From: Cohnella herbarum
GTDB lineage: Bacteria > Bacillota > Bacilli > Paenibacillales > Paenibacillaceae
DNA length: 64,000 bases
Assembly (NCBI RefSeq): GCF_012849095.1
Contig: NZ_CP051680.1
Location: 2,666,001 to 2,730,000, forward strand
Reading direction: 5' to 3'
Shown here: positions 36,754 to 45,343 of the stretch, one piece after another
Layout: each line of letters starts with the position of its first letter
Numbering within the stretch: the stretch's first letter is position 1
Program-made: the position numbers and the translations under genes
Notes under the pieces: generated by a model
What the model was told of the DNA's origin: nothing
The model's database searches: none
What the model saw: only the letters and a program-made list of their open reading frames with translations

Positions 36754-36928
36754 ATTGTCGCAAAATGCGACTATGGCGCGACTTCTTGGTCGGTTTCTTC
36801 TCCCATTGTCGCAAAATGCGACTATGACGCGACTTCTCGGGCGACTGCTGCCCCTATTGTCGCAAAATGCGACTATGGCATGCCTTCCCGTCCGACTGCT
36901 CCTCCCATTGTCGCAAAATGCGACTATG
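36754..36928. repeat. Array of four identical 22-bp palindromic repeats at exact 51-bp spacing
   Basis: Units at 36754-36775, 36805-36826, 36856-36877 and 36907-36928 are identical; each holds GTCGCAAAATGCGAC, which folds as a 6-bp stem with an AAA loop. Start-to-start distance is 51 bp each time. The 29-bp stretches between are related but not identical (shared CGACTTCTcGG-like and CTGCTcC-like pieces), so the real unit is 51 bp with a conserved 22-bp core. No cas genes nearby. Confidence 0.92.
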
Positions 36929-36979
36929 ACTGGCCTTTACGGCCAACGACAGATCCAAGCAATTTGCAAATGCAACAAA

Positions 36980-37049
36980 AAATACAGTTATTACGAACCG
37001 CGCTTGATCGTATTCGGATCGGCATAGGGTAAACGTGATAACTGTATTT
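36980..37049. repeat. 12-bp inverted repeat, possible terminator stem
   Basis: AAATACAGTTAT (36980-36991) pairs with ATAACTGTATTT (37038-37049), loop of 46 nt. The right arm is followed by GCATTTT, so it could end transcription of the permease gene on the plus strand. Confidence 0.55.
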
Positions 37050-37139
37050 GCATTTTCGGTCAATGGTTAGTTAGCCGCGCAGTCGGGGCTGTCCCCTAGA
37101 TGAACGAGGACAACCCCATAAGGCTTGAGTTCGGATACG

Positions 37140-39350
37140 TTACTTCACTAGCTTAAAAGGAAGCTCGGCGTTCGTCTTGCTGTTCGGACCAACGAAAGCT
37201 ACGAATGCGCCCGCGTCGCTGTCATGCGAAAGGTCCGAATGATAATAACGCAACTGCTTCTCGTCGAGAGTAAATTCGATCTCGCGGCTTTCTCCCGGTT
37301 GAAGCGCGACCTTGCGGAAATCTTTCAATTCCTTGACGGGCCGCACGACTTCGCCCGTGATGTCCCGTACGTAAAGCTGTACGGTTTCTTCTCCAGCAAG
37401 ATTGCCTTTATTCGTTATCGTCACCGATACTTTAATCGACTCCTCCATCGTAATGACATCCGAGGAAAGCTTTGCCCCTTCGTATTCGAAGCTGGAGTAG
37501 CTCAATCCGAAACCGAACGGGAGGAACGGCTCGTTCGGAATGTCTAGATATTGCGAGACGTAACGAACTTGCGCGTCCGGTGCCCCTTGAGGGCGACCCG
37601 TGTTATATGCGTTATAATAAACCGGCACTTGGCCTACGCTGTAAGGGAACGACATCGTCAACCGTCCGGAAGGATTAGCGTCTCCGAACAACAAGTCCGC
37701 AACCGCGTCACCCGCCTCGGAGCCGGGATACCAAGCTTCCAGAATGGCGTCCGCTTCGTCGTATACGCCGTGCAGATCAAGCGGACGTCCGTTGAACAGC
37801 ACGACGACGACCGGTTTGCCTAGCGACTTGATCTTGCGAATCAGCTCCAGCTGAACTTCCGGCAACCGAATGTCCGCTCTGCAGCCCGCTTCGCCGCTCA
37901 TATCGGAATGCTCGCCCAGGGCCAAGACGATCGTATCGGCAGATTGAGCCGACGCGAGCGCTTCTTGCCATTGCTCCATCGTGGTCGTTTCGATTCCGCA
38001 TCCGTCCGCAACCAATAGCTCGGACGATCCGGACAACTTTTTCCTCATCCCGTCGTCTAGCTTTATCGCGTCTTCCTTCGACCCCGTCCAAGACCAGGGA
38101 CCGAGCACGTCGCCGCTTCTCGCGAACGGACCGATCAAAGCGATCTTCCGATCCGAATTTCCGTTGAGAGGCAGCACTCCTTCGTTCTTCAGCAACACGC
38201 AAGATTTAACCGCCAATTCCCGCGCGGAAGTCCGATGCTCGTCGCAGAACACGATTTCGCGCTCTCGTTCCGGGTCGGCTGCCCTGTACGGGTTTTCGAA
38301 CAATCCAAGCTTCTGTTTCAAAGTCAGGATCCGCATGACTGCTTCGTCGATCAGAGATTCGTTTACTTCTTTATTCTCGATGAGCTCGGATAAGTTCTTG
38401 ACGTAACAAGAGGTCATCATCTCGATATCCACACCGGCTTTAATTGCCTTAAGCGCCGCTTCCTTCTCGTCCGCGGCGATTCCGTGCGCGATAAGTTCTT
38501 TTACCGCACCCCAGTCGGAGATGAGAATCCCGTCGAATCCCCACTCCTCGCGAAGCAGCTTCCTCATCAGCTTCGAGTTTCCGGTCGCCGGTACCCCGTC
38601 CACCGTGTTGAATGCAGTCATGACCATCTCGCAGCCTTCGTCCAACGCCGCTTTGTATGCGGGCAAATAAAACTCGTGCATCTGCCTTTCCGACAAATCG
38701 ACCGTGTTATAGTCTCGACCGGCTTCGGCAGCTCCATATGCCGCGAAGTGCTTCACGCAGGCGGCAACCCTGTCGGTGTCGTTAGCCAAATCCGTTCCTT
38801 GGAAACCGCGAACGAATGCACGCGCGAATACCGAATTCAGGTAGGGGTCCTCGCCGGTCGATTCAACGACCCTGCCCCACCGAGGATCCCGAACGAGGTC
38901 CACCATCGGAGCGTAAGTCACGTGAACGCCCGATACGGAAGCTTCTTTCGCGGCAATCTCGGCGCTTTTCTCCGCTAACTCCGGGTCCCATGAGCAGCCG
39001 ATCGCCAGCGGAACGGGAAATATCGTTTTAAATCCGTGAACGATATCCGCCATCATCAGCAACGGAATACCCAGCCGATTGTTCTCCAGATGCGTCCGTT
39101 GGACGTTAATCGTTTCAGCGGCTCCTGCCATGCCTAATACGGAACCGGAGTTGTGCACGGTTTCTTCCGTAATGCCCAGAGAAGCCATCGGCCCCGTAAT
39201 CAGACCGTCGCCTTCCGCTCCCTCGTAGAAAGGAACGGCCAATTGAACGAGCTGCGCGATCTTCTCGTCGAGCGTCATTTGCCGGATTAATTCATTTAAA
39301 GACGGATTCTTTTTCGAATCGCGATGGGTTTGCTTCGTTGGATCGGACAT
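37140..39350 (-). CDS. Glycoside hydrolase family 3 beta-glucosidase
   Basis: 736 aa, no signal peptide, so cytoplasmic. GH3 N-terminal barrel with nucleophile Asp279 in ILISDWGA, the family pattern KHFAAYGAAEAGRDYN, then the GH3 C-terminal domain (SGEAGCRADI, LPFGFGLSYSSFEY) and a fibronectin-III-like tail. It probably hydrolyses beta-linked oligosaccharides brought in by the neighbouring importer. A strong promoter and a LacI-type operator lie upstream, so it should be derepressed by the sugar. Confidence 0.92.
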   Translation of the reverse strand: MSDPTKQTHRDSKKNPSLNELIRQMTLDEKIAQLVQLAVPFYEGAEGDGLITGPMASLGITEETVHNSGSVLGMAGAAETINVQRTHLENNRLGIPLLMMADIVHGFKTIFPVPLAIGCSWDPELAEKSAEIAAKEASVSGVHVTYAPMVDLVRDPRWGRVVESTGEDPYLNSVFARAFVRGFQGTDLANDTDRVAACVKHFAAYGAAEAGRDYNTVDLSERQMHEFYLPAYKAALDEGCEMVMTAFNTVDGVPATGNSKLMRKLLREEWGFDGILISDWGAVKELIAHGIAADEKEAALKAIKAGVDIEMMTSCYVKNLSELIENKEVNESLIDEAVMRILTLKQKLGLFENPYRAADPEREREIVFCDEHRTSARELAVKSCVLLKNEGVLPLNGNSDRKIALIGPFARSGDVLGPWSWTGSKEDAIKLDDGMRKKLSGSSELLVADGCGIETTTMEQWQEALASAQSADTIVLALGEHSDMSGEAGCRADIRLPEVQLELIRKIKSLGKPVVVVLFNGRPLDLHGVYDEADAILEAWYPGSEAGDAVADLLFGDANPSGRLTMSFPYSVGQVPVYYNAYNTGRPQGAPDAQVRYVSQYLDIPNEPFLPFGFGLSYSSFEYEGAKLSSDVITMEESIKVSVTITNKGNLAGEETVQLYVRDITGEVVRPVKELKDFRKVALQPGESREIEFTLDEKQLRYYHSDLSHDSDAGAFVAFVGPNSKTNAELPFKLVK

Positions 39351-39386
39351 TCAAACGCAACCTCTCTGATGTATGTTTTTTCAGTC

Positions 39387-39406
39387 CAATCGAAACGTTT
39401 CGATTG
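39387..39406 (-). promoter_or_regulatory. LacI-family operator at the beta-glucosidase promoter
   Basis: CAATCGAAACGTTTCGATTG is a perfect 20-bp palindrome centred on ACGT, the form typical of LacI/GalR operators. It lies just downstream of the promoter at 39419-39448, where repressor binding would block transcription. Confidence 0.8.
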
Positions 39407-39418
39407 ACGTTCGATTAA

Positions 39419-39448
39419 ATTATAGTTGTACCTTCAAGTCGCTGTCAA
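39419..39448 (-). promoter_or_regulatory. Beta-glucosidase promoter
   Basis: On the minus strand, TTGACA (39443-39448) and TATAAT (39419-39424) are 18 bp apart, a strong sigma-A type promoter. Confidence 0.8.
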
Positions 39449-39496
39449 ACTAATAATTATTCCTAATTTATAGCAGAAAAAAGAGAAAACGAGAGA

Positions 39497-39525
39497 TTGA
39501 AAGCCAAATCCTAATCCTGTATAGT
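39497..39525 (+). promoter_or_regulatory. Promoter of the lacI-family gene
   Basis: TTGAAA (39497-39502) and TATAGT (39520-39525) are 17 bp apart, 45 bp before the start codon. Confidence 0.75.
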
Positions 39526-39529
39526 GAAT

Positions 39530-39543
39530 ATCGAAACGTTTCA
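39530..39543 (+). promoter_or_regulatory. LacI-family operator, autoregulatory copy
   Basis: ATCGAAACGTTTCA shares the GAAACGTTTC core with the beta-glucosidase operator and lies at about the transcription start of the regulator gene, which suggests that the repressor limits its own expression. Confidence 0.7.
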
Positions 39544-39569
39544 CCCGTAGTCGGAAGGAGCAATTCATT

Positions 39570-40553
39570 ATGGTTAGCATCAAAGATATCGCGAAGAAAG
39601 CAGGCGTTTCCATATCCACCGTTTCGTACGCGCTTAACGGAAGCGAAAAGGTAACGAAGGAAACCGCTGCGAGAATACTCGGTATTGCCGAGGAGTTGAA
39701 TTACGTCCCTCATGCGGCAGCCAGGCTGCTTAAGACAAGGCAATCCAACTTGATCGGGATATTTCTGACGGATTTCAACGGCAGTTTCTATGGAGATTTA
39801 TTGCAAGGGGTTAAAGATTATTTAAGCCGGAACGGTTACGATCTGCTCGTATGCAGCGGTACAAGGTCGCGTAGGCTTATACCCGAACGAATGATCGACG
39901 GCGCGATCGTTCTCGACGAAACGTTTTCCGACGAGGAGATCATTCAGTACGCGAATAAGGGACATAAGATCGTCGTGCTTGACCGGGAACTACACCATCC
40001 GAACCTCAATCAAGTATTATTGGACAATAAAGCAGGCGCCGCATTGGCGATGGAATATTTGATCGGGCTAGGACACGACAAAATCTACGCGGTAACGGGA
40101 CCCATCGGCTCTTACGACGCCAATCAGCGTCTTCGCGCGGTCAAGCAAATCGTAGAACGCAATCCTCAACTGGAATTCATCGAAATTCAGGGCGATTTCG
40201 GCAAAGCCTCGGGCGAAGCGGCGGCACGACGAATCGAAGCGGAATACAGCCGCCCCGCAGCCGTCTTCTGTCTCAACGACGAAATGGCCTTTGGCGCATA
40301 TCGCTACTTACGAAACCATTCTTCGCTTGTTATCGGAGAACAAATTCATCTGATCGGGTTCGACAATATCGAGCTTGCCCAGTTCTCGCAACCGAGATTG
40401 TCGACGATCGATTATTCCATGCGCAAGTGGGGAGCGCTCGCTTCCGAACAGCTCCTTAAGATCCTCTCCGGCGAAACCGTCGATCACGAGCGGATATACG
40501 TGACCCTCGTTCAAGGAGAGTCGGTAAAGCCGATAACTCCATTATCGGACTAG
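39570..40553 (+). CDS. LacI-family transcriptional repressor
   Basis: 327 aa. N-terminal HTH (MVSIKDIAKKAGVSISTVSYALN, with the VSISTVS recognition helix), hinge LKTRQSNLIG, then a ribose-binding-protein-like sensor domain with a canonical ligand-binding fold. It is divergent from the GH3 gene and both promoters carry its likely operator. AAGGAG lies before the ATG. Confidence 0.93.
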   Translation: MVSIKDIAKKAGVSISTVSYALNGSEKVTKETAARILGIAEELNYVPHAAARLLKTRQSNLIGIFLTDFNGSFYGDLLQGVKDYLSRNGYDLLVCSGTRSRRLIPERMIDGAIVLDETFSDEEIIQYANKGHKIVVLDRELHHPNLNQVLLDNKAGAALAMEYLIGLGHDKIYAVTGPIGSYDANQRLRAVKQIVERNPQLEFIEIQGDFGKASGEAAARRIEAEYSRPAAVFCLNDEMAFGAYRYLRNHSSLVIGEQIHLIGFDNIELAQFSQPRLSTIDYSMRKWGALASEQLLKILSGETVDHERIYVTLVQGESVKPITPLSD

Positions 40554-40592
40554 TAGCATTCATGAAATAATGTGATGATGGGGGTGTGTGCC

Positions 40593-41270
40593 ATGGAGTT
40601 CGACATACAACAATCGCGCGCGAGTTTACTGAAAGCATTCCCTTACCTAAGTGCCGTATCCGACGCGGAATGGTTGGCCGCGCAGCCGTTCGCCGTTTCT
40701 TTCCCTGCCAAAGCTCGTCTATTCAATAAAGACGACGCCTCTCGTTACGGCATGTTCTTATTAAGCGGAACGGCCCGGATTACGTTGATCGAAGATAACG
40801 GGAACGAATCCGTACTCAACCTGCTGAACTCGGGAGAAGTGTGCTCTCTGTTGGTACTAAGCGGACTGAGCGACCGCGAGTATCCCGGTTCGTTGATCGC
40901 CGAGACGGATGTCGAAGCGATCTTCCTGTCCAAGAGCAGCTTTCTGCGTTGGATTCAGCAGTACGAGTCCATTCGCAACGCCATATTCGGCGGTTTGTTG
41001 GACGGGACTTTGCGCATGAGCGAGCTGTTGCGGGGGAGACAGACGATGCCCTTGGAGGCGCGGCTCGCGAAAGCCATATTGCGCGCGTCTTCCGAAGAGG
41101 AGCCTCGGCTTGCAGTGACGCACAAGGAGCTAGCCGCCGAGAGCGGTTCCGTTCGCGAAGTCGTTTCGCGTACCCTTCTACGATTTCAGAGAAAAGGTTG
41201 GATCGTGACCGGTAGAGGTTGGGTGGAAGTGACTCGCAGAAGCGATCTTGAAGCTTTGCTTGGTGACTAG
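40593..41270 (+). CDS. Crp/Fnr-family regulator
   Basis: 225 aa. Cyclic-nucleotide-binding-like beta barrel (about 15-125) and a C-terminal HTH (THKELAAESGSVREVVSRTLLRF). I chose the ATG at 40593, which has GGGGGTG 7 nt upstream; the frame begins at 40572. Only one cysteine is seen in the effector region (GEVCSLL), so it is not the Fe-S cluster kind of FNR. The gene is followed by a peroxiredoxin-like gene, possibly its target. Confidence 0.88.
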   Translation: MEFDIQQSRASLLKAFPYLSAVSDAEWLAAQPFAVSFPAKARLFNKDDASRYGMFLLSGTARITLIEDNGNESVLNLLNSGEVCSLLVLSGLSDREYPGSLIAETDVEAIFLSKSSFLRWIQQYESIRNAIFGGLLDGTLRMSELLRGRQTMPLEARLAKAILRASSEEEPRLAVTHKELAAESGSVREVVSRTLLRFQRKGWIVTGRGWVEVTRRSDLEALLGD

Positions 41271-41353
41271 GTCACTGAAGGAGACTAACTTTCCTGTTAG
41301 ATTGGGTAATAAGGCAGCAATCATGCTCCCAATCCATAAGGAGGAATTTCATA

Positions 41354-41911
41354 ATGACCCAAAAGCTGTTACCCGGGGACTCCGCTCCCTTGTTCCGCGC
41401 CACCGATTCGCTTGGCAATCCCGTTTCTCTTGATCCCTACAAAGGCCGCAAGCTGTTGATCGCTTTTTTCCGGTTTTCCGCATGCGGGTTGTGTAATCTC
41501 CGAGTTCATCGCTTTAGCGAACGTTACCCCGAATGGCAACGTCACGGATTAGCCGTGATAGCGATCTTTGAATCCCCTGTAGAAAATGTTATCGCTCACG
41601 TCGGTCAACAAAATGCCCCATTCCCGATCATTGCAGATCCGCGAGGCGAAATCTATGATCGGTATGGCGTGGAAATCTCCGAAGCGAAAGCACAAGCCAC
41701 GTTATCCGATCCGCGCACGAAAACCGTCATCGCCGAAATCGAAGCCGCCGGATTTAAACTGACGCATGAGGAAGGTTCTAATTTCAATCGCATGCCGGCA
41801 GAATTTCTAATCGACGAATCCGGAATCGTAAGGGTTGCCCACTATAATCAGTTAATAACGGACGATATGCCGTTCGAGTCGATCGATCGTTTCGTAGCGA
41901 ACCAGCGATAA
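41354..41911 (+). CDS. Peroxiredoxin-like (AhpC/TSA) protein
   Basis: 185 aa. Thioredoxin fold with a redox pair CGLC (SACGLCNLRVHRF, about 46-50). By family it reduces peroxides or acts as a thiol oxidoreductase. AAGGAGG lies 8 nt before the ATG. It follows the Crp/Fnr-like regulator by 83 bp, so the regulator may respond to the same stress. Confidence 0.88.
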   Translation: MTQKLLPGDSAPLFRATDSLGNPVSLDPYKGRKLLIAFFRFSACGLCNLRVHRFSERYPEWQRHGLAVIAIFESPVENVIAHVGQQNAPFPIIADPRGEIYDRYGVEISEAKAQATLSDPRTKTVIAEIEAAGFKLTHEEGSNFNRMPAEFLIDESGIVRVAHYNQLITDDMPFESIDRFVANQR

Positions 41912-42011
41912 CGCCAATACACGATAGAGACAATCCTTTGTAACCGAATAATCTTTTTCCTCTAACGATTTATTTGTCATGAAAAACATTACGAGAACGT
42001 ATATCGGTCTT

Positions 42012-42053
42012 GTCGCCGGAGTTCGAAACTCCTCCCGACTCGACCGTTTTTTT
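42012..42053 (+). terminator. Terminator after the peroxiredoxin-like gene
   Basis: GGAGTT-CGA-AACTCC hairpin inside a longer GTCG...CGAC pairing, followed by seven T (42047-42053). Confidence 0.6.
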
Positions 42054-42112
42054 CGTGCCGTTCATCGCGGACTTCTCCCAAAAAAAAAATAAATAAGTTC
42101 CTATTGCTCATT

Positions 42113-42138
42113 AACAGTGTATTTAATATACTGTTTAT
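42113..42138 (+). promoter_or_regulatory. TetR-type operator upstream of the drug ABC exporter
   Basis: A near-perfect 23-bp palindrome (42113-42135) with arms AACAGTGTAT and ATATACTGTT. Its half ATATACTGTTTAT (42126-42138) recurs upstream of the TetR gene in reverse orientation. Confidence 0.7.
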
Positions 42139-42172
42139 ATCACACACAGTTTAAATTGAGGGGAGAACAAGC

Positions 42173-43057
42173 ATGAAGCTAGCCATCGAAACGAATGGTC
42201 TTCGTAAAAAGTTCGGCAAACAAATCGTATTGGACGGGATCGACCTACGAGTGCCGGCAGGCACTATATACGCTTTGCTCGGCCCTAACGGTGCCGGAAA
42301 AACAACGTTGATCAACATCTTGTCTACGTTATCTACGCCGGATGAAGGCTCCGTACGGGTGTTAGGGTACGATGTCGTGTCCGAGAAAAACGGGGTCAAG
42401 AAATCCATTAGTCTTACCGGCCAATTCGCCGCGGTTGACGAGGTACTCACCGGCGAGGAGAATCTGAGGATGATCGGCAGACTTTCGGGGCTTACGGTAG
42501 AGGAATCCCGCTCGCGGACGGAAGAACTGCTGCAGCATTTCGACCTCGGTGCCGCTGCAAGCAAGCGCGTCAAAACTTATTCGGGGGGCATGCGGCGAAG
42601 GCTCGATCTCGCCATCAGCCTCGTCGTAAGCCGTCCGATACTGTTTCTGGATGAACCGACCACGGGGCTGGATACGATAAGCCGTCGCGCGCTGTGGGAA
42701 ATCATCCTCCGGTTGAAAGAGCAAGGGATGACCGTGTTTCTAACGACTCAATACTTGGAAGAAGCCGATCAACTGGCCGACATCATCTCGGTTATTAACG
42801 AAGGACGGGTCGTCGCGACAGGTACGGCTAAGGAACTGAAATCGAGTATCGGCGACGAAGTCATTGAATTGCGTAACGGAAACGACGACTTGATCCGGGC
42901 GGTTTCAACCACAGGAACTATTCTCGATATTAGACAAACGCTCAACGAATTAGCATCCAAAGTCTCTCCGGATACGAAGGTAAGCATCCGTAAACCGAGT
43001 ATGGACGACGTGTTCCTCGCGCTTACGACAAAAGAAAAGGAGAGATCCCTATCATGA
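42173..43057 (+). CDS. ABC exporter ATP-binding subunit (DrrA/daunorubicin-resistance type)
   Basis: 294 aa. Walker A GPNGAGKTT, signature YSGGMRRRLD, Walker B ILFLDEPTTGLD and the C-terminal extension of the DrrA family. Exports hydrophobic drugs or metabolites with the permease encoded 4 bp overlapping downstream. Both genes are led by a TetR-type operator. Confidence 0.92.
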   Translation: MKLAIETNGLRKKFGKQIVLDGIDLRVPAGTIYALLGPNGAGKTTLINILSTLSTPDEGSVRVLGYDVVSEKNGVKKSISLTGQFAAVDEVLTGEENLRMIGRLSGLTVEESRSRTEELLQHFDLGAAASKRVKTYSGGMRRRLDLAISLVVSRPILFLDEPTTGLDTISRRALWEIILRLKEQGMTVFLTTQYLEEADQLADIISVINEGRVVATGTAKELKSSIGDEVIELRNGNDDLIRAVSTTGTILDIRQTLNELASKVSPDTKVSIRKPSMDDVFLALTTKEKERSLS

Positions 43058-43842
43058 ACTTATCCCGTTCAACAACCAAATCGGCATCGTTCGGCGTCAC
43101 GAATGCCGTCTTCATCGGCCGAAGCTTACGTCATAGCTTGCGCAACGCCGAAGCATTGATTATGGCCATCATGCTTCCCGTCATGCTCATGCTGATGTTC
43201 TCTTACGTGTTCGGCGGGGCGATCGATCCGAGCGGAAATTACGTGAACTACGTCGTTCCCGGAATTATTCTGTTGTGCGCCGGATTCGGTTCTTCCAGTA
43301 CGGCAGTAGATGTCGCTCAGGACATGACGAACGGCATCATCGACCGCTTTCGGACGATGCCGATTCATAGCTTAAGCGTTATAACCGGGCATGTCGTAGC
43401 GAGTCTTGCACGCAATTTGCTGGCAACCGCGGTCGTCATCGGAGTCGCGCTGCTCGTCGGATTTAAGCCATCCGCTAGCGCGTTAGAGTGGTTGGCCGCT
43501 TTAGGAGTTATCGTCCTTTTCATCCTTACGTTTACTTGGTTGTTCGCTGCGATCGGCAGCGTCACGGGTAGTCCTTCCGCTGCCAGCGGCTACGGGTTCG
43601 CCTTGCTTTTCCTCCCCTACCTGTCCAGCGCGTTCGTCCCGACGAGCACGATGCCGTCTTGGCTGCAAGGCTTCGCGGAGCACCAACCGATCACTCCGGT
43701 CATCGAGACGATTCGCGGTCTTCTAACCGGCACGCCGATCCACGACAACGCTTGGTGGGCTATCGGCTGGTGTACGGCGATATTGTTGCTTTCGCTTGTC
43801 TGGATCGTCGCGGCATATCGTCGCAAGGCATTACGAAAGTAA
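43054..43842 (+). CDS. ABC-2 type permease (DrrB type)
   Basis: 262 aa with about six membrane helices; the ABC-2 signature SGNYVNYVVPGIILLCAGF is present. It overlaps the ATP-binding gene by 4 bp (ATGA), so it is translationally coupled. Together they are a two-gene efflux pump. A strong bidirectional terminator follows. Confidence 0.92.
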   Translation: MNLSRSTTKSASFGVTNAVFIGRSLRHSLRNAEALIMAIMLPVMLMLMFSYVFGGAIDPSGNYVNYVVPGIILLCAGFGSSSTAVDVAQDMTNGIIDRFRTMPIHSLSVITGHVVASLARNLLATAVVIGVALLVGFKPSASALEWLAALGVIVLFILTFTWLFAAIGSVTGSPSAASGYGFALLFLPYLSSAFVPTSTMPSWLQGFAEHQPITPVIETIRGLLTGTPIHDNAWWAIGWCTAILLLSLVWIVAAYRRKALRK

Positions 43843-43880
43843 CGAGACAGCCGGAAGTAAACACCCTGTCCTATCCGTGC

Positions 43881-43926
43881 AAAAAAAGAACAGCAACCCG
43901 GCATTTCCCGGACCGCTGTTCTTTTT
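43881..43926. terminator. Bidirectional terminator between exporter and TetR gene
   Basis: Perfect 12-bp stem (43883-43894 with 43915-43926; AAAAAGAACAGC and its complement) with T-runs at both ends. Confidence 0.9.
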
Positions 43927-43962
43927 CAAGTTCGAATGTTGAATCGTTCATTTCGGTTTCCG

Positions 43963-44751
43963 TCAATCCTCCCTCTTAATGTCGAGATAATGCTGGATGC
44001 CATCCAGAATCCGCTCCAAACCGAAATCGAAATCATCGCCGACCGTATTCTCGCTCTCGTTCTCGCCCGTGTAAGCCCCGGACATCACGATCGGGTGCAG
44101 GCTCGGGAAGCGTTCCGGTTGAACCAATTGCTTAAGAGCCGCGCTATAGTTCAAACCGGTGAATGCCTCGGCACTTCCTCCGGCTTGTATGGCCCGAACC
44201 ATATCCCTCTTGATAATTCCGGTTGACCGGGCGTAACTGCTGATCAGGAGCAGGATAGACATTTTCTCGTAGTCGTTCAACGGAAAATCGCGCATCGTCC
44301 TAAGCATCCAATCGATGACTTGCAGATTGTTCGGCCCCAACGGAATACTCGTAATCGAGAGATCGCCAAACCAAGGATGGCTGCAGAATATATCGGTGCA
44401 TGCTTTTAGATAAGCTCTCATTTGTTCGCGCCAATCGCTCCCGTCCGTCTCCGGCGGAATCGCAACTTCGCAAATGGCGTCTTGCATAAGAATCAGGAGA
44501 TCGTCCTTGCTAGAAATATATCGGTAGAGAGACATCGTCGTAAACCCGAGCGAAGAAGCGACTCGATTCATCGAGACGGCCGCAAGCCCTTCTTGATCGG
44601 CGATCGCGATTGCCGCGTCCACGATTTTTTTGACGCTCAGCTCGCCTTTCGGCCCTCTCGAAGGTTGTTTTCCAAGTCCCCAACTCAGCTTTACGCCATT
44701 AGGCAAATCGTTTAACGCGTCGCGATCGGAGTGGTCGTTGTTCTGCATCAA
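43963..44751 (-). CDS. TetR-family regulator
   Basis: 262 aa. N-terminal HTH (IADQEGLAAVSMNRVASSL, SLYRYISSKDDLLILM) and the TetR_C_1-type ligand domain. Its gene lies opposite the exporter genes, and the two promoter regions share the operator half ATATACTGTTTAT. It most likely represses the exporter and itself until a drug binds. GGGGGAT precedes the ATG. Confidence 0.9.
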   Translation of the reverse strand: MMQNNDHSDRDALNDLPNGVKLSWGLGKQPSRGPKGELSVKKIVDAAIAIADQEGLAAVSMNRVASSLGFTTMSLYRYISSKDDLLILMQDAICEVAIPPETDGSDWREQMRAYLKACTDIFCSHPWFGDLSITSIPLGPNNLQVIDWMLRTMRDFPLNDYEKMSILLLISSYARSTGIIKRDMVRAIQAGGSAEAFTGLNYSAALKQLVQPERFPSLHPIVMSGAYTGENESENTVGDDFDFGLERILDGIQHYLDIKRED

Positions 44752-44804
44752 TCCAAATCCCCCAGAGTTCGTTTGTCTGCCCCGATATCGGGTTCGGCAA
44801 AAAT

Positions 44805-44827
44805 TGTTTATATAATAAACAGTATAT
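44805..44827 (-). promoter_or_regulatory. TetR-type operator upstream of the TetR gene
   Basis: TGTTTATATAATAAACA (44805-44821) is a perfect palindrome, and ATAAACAGTATAT (44815-44827) is the reverse of the half-site before the exporter. Confidence 0.7.
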
Positions 44828-44971
44828 CATAAACTCACTGGGGGTGATTTCTTCCAACGGACGGCATCGTATTCTCAAACAATAAATTGAATCTTTCCCG
44901 ATAAGTTTGTTATAATTCATAGTAAATACAGGTGAATAATATGATTTACTTCAAGAAACGAGGTGCCGGTT

Positions 44972-45304
44972 GTGATTAAGTTTAAGAAATACGATTATCA
45001 ATGCGCTTCGGAAATTATTCTGGGATTGATTAGCGGCAAGTGGAAAGTATTGATCTTATCCCATCTATCCAACCAAACTTTTCGTTACAACGAGCTGCAG
45101 AAATTAATGCCCGGGGCAACTCAGAAAATGTTAACGATGCAATTGCGGGAATTAGAAAACGACGGGCTCGTTATCCGGAAAGTATATGCCGTAGCCCCGC
45201 CAAAAGTCGAATATTTCCTTTCTCCGCTAGGACTAAGCTTAGTTCCGATGCTGAATACGTTGTGCGAATTAGGGTCGGACTACCTCAAAAACAAACAAAC
45301 TTAA
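44972..45304 (+). CDS. HxlR-family HTH regulator
   Basis: 110 aa. MarR-like winged helix with the HxlR pattern GKWKVLILSHL ... FRYNELQKLMPGATQKMLTMQLRELENDGLV. I chose the GTG at 44972 because ACGAGGTG lies 7 nt upstream; an in-frame GTG three codons earlier overlaps that site. Such proteins usually respond to reactive aldehydes or redox change; the target is not shown. Confidence 0.85.
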   Translation: MIKFKKYDYQCASEIILGLISGKWKVLILSHLSNQTFRYNELQKLMPGATQKMLTMQLRELENDGLVIRKVYAVAPPKVEYFLSPLGLSLVPMLNTLCELGSDYLKNKQT

Positions 45305-45343
45305 TGCCCCGATCCGATGCCTCCGAACGGAGCTTTAATACGT

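Larger units (their letters stand above)
36641..37139. other. Intergenic gap with a hairpin array
   Basis: The gap lies between the convergent permease and beta-glucosidase genes. It holds four exact copies of a 22-bp element and a separate 12-bp inverted repeat, both listed below. I see no firm gene; the 117-codon frame at 36674-37027 runs through the repeats and is discussed under rejected items. Confidence 0.65.

Noticed and set aside
36754..36928. CRISPR array
   Set aside because: Repeat and spacer lengths look right but the spacers resemble each other, there are only four repeats, and no cas genes or leader are present.
36674..37027. A 117-codon open frame through the palindrome array, with LSQNATM repeated every 17 codons and a purine-rich site upstream
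   Set aside because: Because 51 bp is a multiple of three, any frame through the array tends to stay open. The 22-bp core is conserved at silent positions too and the peptide resembles no family I know, so I treat the DNA repeat as primary. A small real gene is not fully excluded.
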